A stretch of DNA of 64,000 bases. It comes from DATBLY01 sp963705545. Lineage in GTDB: Bacteria > Actinomycetota > UBA4738 > HRBIN12. The position numbers and the translations under genes were made by a program. The notes below the pieces were generated by a model. That model was not told the origin of the DNA. It ran no database searches and worked only from the letters and a program-made list of their open reading frames with translations. The stretch covers positions 1,240,001-1,304,000 of the forward strand of contig CAVPJX010000001.1 of the NCBI GenBank assembly GCA_963705545.1. Direction: 5' to 3'. Below, in pieces: positions 61,270-64,000 of the stretch (the stretch's first letter is position 1; the number at the start of each line of letters is the position of its first letter).

Positions 61270-61779
61270 CTACGCGGCCTCGGCCGCCCGCCGCAGCTCC
61301 GCGATGTCGATCTTCTGCATCTTGAACATCGCCTCCATCGCACGGCGCGCCCGCTCGGGGTCGGGGTCGGTCAGCAGCTCCGGGAGCGCGGTCGGCGTGA
61401 TCTGCCACGAGAGCCCGTAGCGGTCCTTCAGCCAACCGCACATGCTCTCCTCGCCGCCGTCGGCGGTGAGCGCGTTCCAGAAATGGTCGACCTCGTCCTG
61501 GGTCTCGCAACGAACCACGAACGACACCGATTCGTTGAAGCTGAACTCCGGCCCGCCGTTCAGCGCGGAGAAGGCCTGCCCTTCGAGCTCGAAGGCCACG
61601 GTCATCGCGCTGCCGGGCTCGCCGGGACCGGCCTCGGTGTAGCGCGACACCTCGGTGATCCTCGAGCCGCTCGGGTCGCCGCCCGGGCGCCCGTTGAACA
61701 CCGCGACGTAGCGCTCCGCTGCGGCTTCCGCCTGCCCGTCGAACCACAGCATCGGGGTGATCGTCTGCTCCGCCTGCAT
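61270..61779 (-). CDS. PhnB-like (VOC, 3-demethylubiquinone-like) protein
   Basis: This 169-residue protein starts ITPMLWFDGQAEAAAERYVAVFN and contains SVSFVVRCETQDEVDHFWNAL and DRYGLSWQITP, as in PhnB-like proteins that often accompany ECF sigma factors. ATG 61779 has a GGAG ribosome-binding site. It lies 30 nt upstream of the sigma gene on the same strand. Confidence 0.88.
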   Translation of the reverse strand: MQAEQTITPMLWFDGQAEAAAERYVAVFNGRPGGDPSGSRITEVSRYTEAGPGEPGSAMTVAFELEGQAFSALNGGPEFSFNESVSFVVRCETQDEVDHFWNALTADGGEESMCGWLKDRYGLSWQITPTALPELLTDPDPERARRAMEAMFKMQKIDIAELRRAAEAA

Positions 61780-61828
61780 CGTCTGCTCCTTCCCTCGTCG
61801 TGCCCGCTCGGGTCGGACCGTGCCCTCC

Positions 61829-62189
61829 TCAGACCTCCGGAGGGGCGTCCGCGACCTGCCGCACCTCGACCGGTCCTCCAGTGAACGCCACGCACCGCGA
61901 CGCGATCTCGACGGCACGTTCCTCGGCAGCCTCGATGATCCACCAACCGGCGAGGGACTCCTTCGCCTCGGCGAACGGCCCGTCGGTCGGGTACGGGGAC
62001 GCCGTCCACCAGGCGGACCGTCTTCGCGAGGCTCGGATCCACCAGGCCCTGGCCGTCGACGAACTCGCCGGCATCCCGGATCTCCCGGTCGATCGCCTGC
62101 ATGAAGGCGATCATCTCCCGGATCCACTCCGGGGTCCGGGTCTCCATCATCGTGTTCTGGTCCCCGAACATCATGATGATGTACTTCAT
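61829..62189 (-). pseudogene. YCII (DGPF) domain protein, frameshifted
   Basis: The first part reads MKYIIMMFGDQNTMMETRTP and continues to a valine-rich strand (AKTVRLVDGVPVP); the second part continues in another frame from SPYPTDGPFAEAKESLAGWWII to the stop. Combined they make a full-length YCII protein of about 119 residues. The single-base shift lies near 61990, at the proline-rich GTACCCGACC stretch. It is either a sequencing error or a real inactivation. Confidence 0.8.
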
Positions 62190-62278
62190 CCGCGCTCGCT
62201 CCTTCCGATCGGCGCCCGGGTGGCGCGCTCACCCCAAGGTCGGAGCGGTCGCGCCGTTCTCGACATCCTCGGACGGAT

Positions 62279-62587
62279 CTACCCGTCCTCCGGCATCCAC
62301 GAACCCACCGCGACCCGGAACGGATGGACCTCCACCTCGCGCCAGACGTCGCCGGTGACGTAGGGGTCGTGCTCGAGCCAGTCGTTCAGGTCTTCGCGCG
62401 ACGGGAACTCCACCAGCAGGACGGAACCGCGCATCGTGCCCTCGTCGTCGAGGATCGCGCCACCGATCAGGACGTTCCCCGCACGGACGAACGGCTCGAT
62501 CCCGGCCAGGTGTCCCGGCCGGGCCGCATGCCGCCGCTCGGGTGCGTCTGGGTCCGTGCCGTCCCGCCCGATCACGATGAACCGCAT
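62279..62587 (-). CDS. YCII domain protein (intact)
   Basis: This 102-residue protein has the YciI-like pattern: MRFIVIGRDGTDPDAPERR, HLAGIEPFVRAGNVLIGGAIL, EFPSREDLNDWLEHDPYVTGDVWREVEVHPFRV. ATG 62587 is the start. Together with the frameshifted YCII gene it forms the usual partner set of ECF42 sigma factors. It is divergent from the cyclase gene. Confidence 0.88.
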   Translation of the reverse strand: MRFIVIGRDGTDPDAPERRHAARPGHLAGIEPFVRAGNVLIGGAILDDEGTMRGSVLLVEFPSREDLNDWLEHDPYVTGDVWREVEVHPFRVAVGSWMPEDG

Positions 62588-62684
62588 CGGCCTCGACCTC
62601 CTCATGGACGATCTGGGGTCAGCAAACTACCCGCTTCGTGCGAGAGGCGCGGGCGGTACGCTTCCGCGGGTTGGAGGAGGCCGG

Positions 62685-64000
62685 ATGACCTGCTCGGCAT
62701 GCGGAACCGAGAACGAGGCGTCGCGCAAGTTCTGCAAGGAATGCGGCGCGCCGCTGGCGCTGGTCTGCCCCGCCTGCGGCGCGACGAACTCCGGCGACAG
62801 CAAGTTCTGCGGGGAGTGCGGGACCGCGCTCACGGCGACCGCGACGCCAGCACCGGCGGCCGCGGTCGCTGCAACCTCGACCGAGCGCCGGTTCGTCTCA
62901 GTGCTCTTCGCCGACCTCGTGGGCTTCACCACGCTCTCCGAGCACCGCGACGCCGAGGACGTGCGCGAGCTCCTCACGCGCTACTTCGACGCGGCTCGCG
63001 CGACGATCGAGCGCCACGGCGGCATCGTCGAGAAGTTCATCGGCGACGCGGTGATGGCCGTCTGGGGAACGCCGGTGGCGCACGAGGACGATGCGGAACG
63101 CGCCGTCCGCACGGCGCTCGAGCTGGTGGATGCGGTCCAAGCGCTGGGACACGAGGTCGGGATCGACCTCCAGGCGCGCGCCGGCGTGCTGACCGGCGAG
63201 GCGGCGGCGATCGTCGGCGACGCCTCGCAGGGGATGGTCACGGGCGACCTCGTGAACACCGCCTCGCGCCTGCAGTCGGCGGCCGAGCCAGGCACCGTCC
63301 TGGTCGGTGAGACGACGGTTCAGACCGCGGCGCGGGCGATCGCCTTCGAGGAGGTCGGCGCGCTCTCGCTGAAGGGCAAGGACGAGCCGGTGCCGGCCTG
63401 GCGGGCGGTCCGCATCCTGGCGCAGGTGGGCGGGGCGGGCCGCTCGGACGTCCTCGAGCCGCCCTTCGTGGGGCGGAGCGAGGAGCTCCGCCTGATCAAG
63501 GACCTCCTGCACGCCACCGAGCGGGAGCGCAAGGCACGTCTGGCCTCGGTCATGGGGATCGGCGGGATCGGCAAGTCGCGTCTGGCGTGGGAGTTCCTCA
63601 AGTACATCGACGGGCTCACGCACGACGTCTTCTGGCACCAGGGCCGGTGCCCGGCGTACGGCGACGGCATCGCGTTCTGGGCGCTGGGCGAGATGGTGCG
63701 GATGCGCGCGCGGATCGCCGAGTCCGACGAGCGCGCGGAGTCGCGGGGCAAGCTGTCCGCCACGGTCGCCGAGTACGTCCCCGACGAGGACGAGCGGCGG
63801 TGGATCGAGCCGCGGCTCGCGCACCTGCTGGGCCTCGAGGACGCGACCACGGGCGAGCGCGACGAGCTCTTCTCGGCGTGGCGCACGTTCTTCGAGCGCA
63901 TCGCCGACCGTGGACCGACGGTCATGGTGTTCGAGGACCTCCAGTGGGCCGACCCCGGCCTGCTCGACTTCATCGAGTCGATGCTCGAGTGGTCCAAGGA
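62685..64000 (+). CDS. Adenylate cyclase with zinc ribbons and AAA ATPase (partial, cut by right edge)
   Basis: The first 438 residues are visible. Two zinc ribbons (CSACGTENEASRKFCKECG, CPACGATNSGDSKFCGECG) are followed by a class III cyclase domain: metal-binding Asp in SVLFADLVGFT, Lys and Asp in EKFIGDAVMAVWG, and the Asn and Arg in GDLVNTASRLQS. A P-loop (GIGGIGKSRLAWEF) and Walker B (VMVFEDLQWADPGLLD) then begin an AAA-type domain. The catalytic set looks complete, so cAMP synthesis is plausible. ATG 62685 follows GGAGGAGG. Confidence 0.92.
   Translation, partial: MTCSACGTENEASRKFCKECGAPLALVCPACGATNSGDSKFCGECGTALTATATPAPAAAVAATSTERRFVSVLFADLVGFTTLSEHRDAEDVRELLTRYFDAARATIERHGGIVEKFIGDAVMAVWGTPVAHEDDAERAVRTALELVDAVQALGHEVGIDLQARAGVLTGEAAAIVGDASQGMVTGDLVNTASRLQSAAEPGTVLVGETTVQTAARAIAFEEVGALSLKGKDEPVPAWRAVRILAQVGGAGRSDVLEPPFVGRSEELRLIKDLLHATERERKARLASVMGIGGIGKSRLAWEFLKYIDGLTHDVFWHQGRCPAYGDGIAFWALGEMVRMRARIAESDERAESRGKLSATVAEYVPDEDERRWIEPRLAHLLGLEDATTGERDELFSAWRTFFERIADRGPTVMVFEDLQWADPGLLDFIESMLEWSK

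Noticed and set aside
1..64000. tRNA and rRNA genes
   Set aside because: Reading both strands showed no tRNA-like TPsiC or anticodon arms and no rRNA segments.

Overview
The window is high-GC DNA from an actinobacterium-like bacterium, probably a deep-branching Actinomycetota lineage rather than a classical Streptomyces or Mycobacterium. The clues are a mycothiol-type MshA glycosyltransferase, the 33-residue bS22-type ribosomal protein beside an excisionase-type HTH gene, the ClpS-DUF2017 pair, GlnR next to glnA, an RsiG-like anti-sigma protein, SigK/RskA-type and ECF42-type sigma systems, and many GTG starts with ATGA/GTGA overlaps. No rRNA, tRNA, insertion sequence, prophage or CRISPR array was seen.

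Region 1 (1-21.6 kb) is a respiratory island. It holds nuoABCD (nuoD is cut by the left edge), a geranylgeranyl-reductase family enzyme and a polyprenyl synthase (menaquinone side chain), a fused CtaA-CtaB heme A/heme O synthase, a ResA/TlpA thioredoxin, a membrane protein with two cupredoxin domains, ctaG and ctaFEDC (caa3-type oxidase), and ccsB, resB and ccdA for cytochrome c maturation. A divergent operon then encodes an unusual cytochrome bc complex: a two-helix membrane protein, a 2x[4Fe-4S] ferredoxin, a PetB-like b protein with the heme-ci cysteine, a PetD-like protein, a Rieske protein, a monoheme cytochrome c, another membrane protein and a 37-residue single-helix microprotein. It ends against rex. 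Rex-like palindromes lie upstream of both menJ-nuo and the bc operon, so the redox sensor next door may control the chain.

Region 2 (22-31.6 kb) holds a glutaredoxin-like protein, an ECF sigma/anti-sigma pair, a SAM hydrolase (DUF62), a lipoprotein hydrolase, bS22, a Clp1-like P-loop protein, an HTH protein, a phosphatase-like protein, an SDR and clpS-DUF2017. Region 3 (31.6-43.2 kb) is a long minus-strand operon running from an aldehyde dehydrogenase through two class III aminotransferases, a VOC protein, a two-subunit CoA-transferase and an AcuC-like deacetylase to pyruvate kinase. A divergent FAH-family hydrolase, proC and a TetR regulator follow. The operon reads as amine or amino-acid catabolism. 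Region 4 (43.2-51.4 kb) has a non-coding element with internal repeats and terminal inverted repeats, mshA, an asparaginase, the RsiG-like protein, an M23 peptidase, sat and cysH (assimilatory sulfate reduction), a diacylglycerol-kinase-like protein and a DUF2269 protein.

Region 5 (51.5-64 kb) has a MarR regulator preceded by three palindromes, moaD, glnR with a three-half-site GlnR-like box directly before glnA, a LacI regulator, a UGT-family glycosyltransferase, a potD-potB-potC transporter set without its ATPase, an ECF42-type sigma factor with a PhnB-like gene and two YCII genes (one frameshifted), and the start of a large adenylate cyclase/AAA ATPase.
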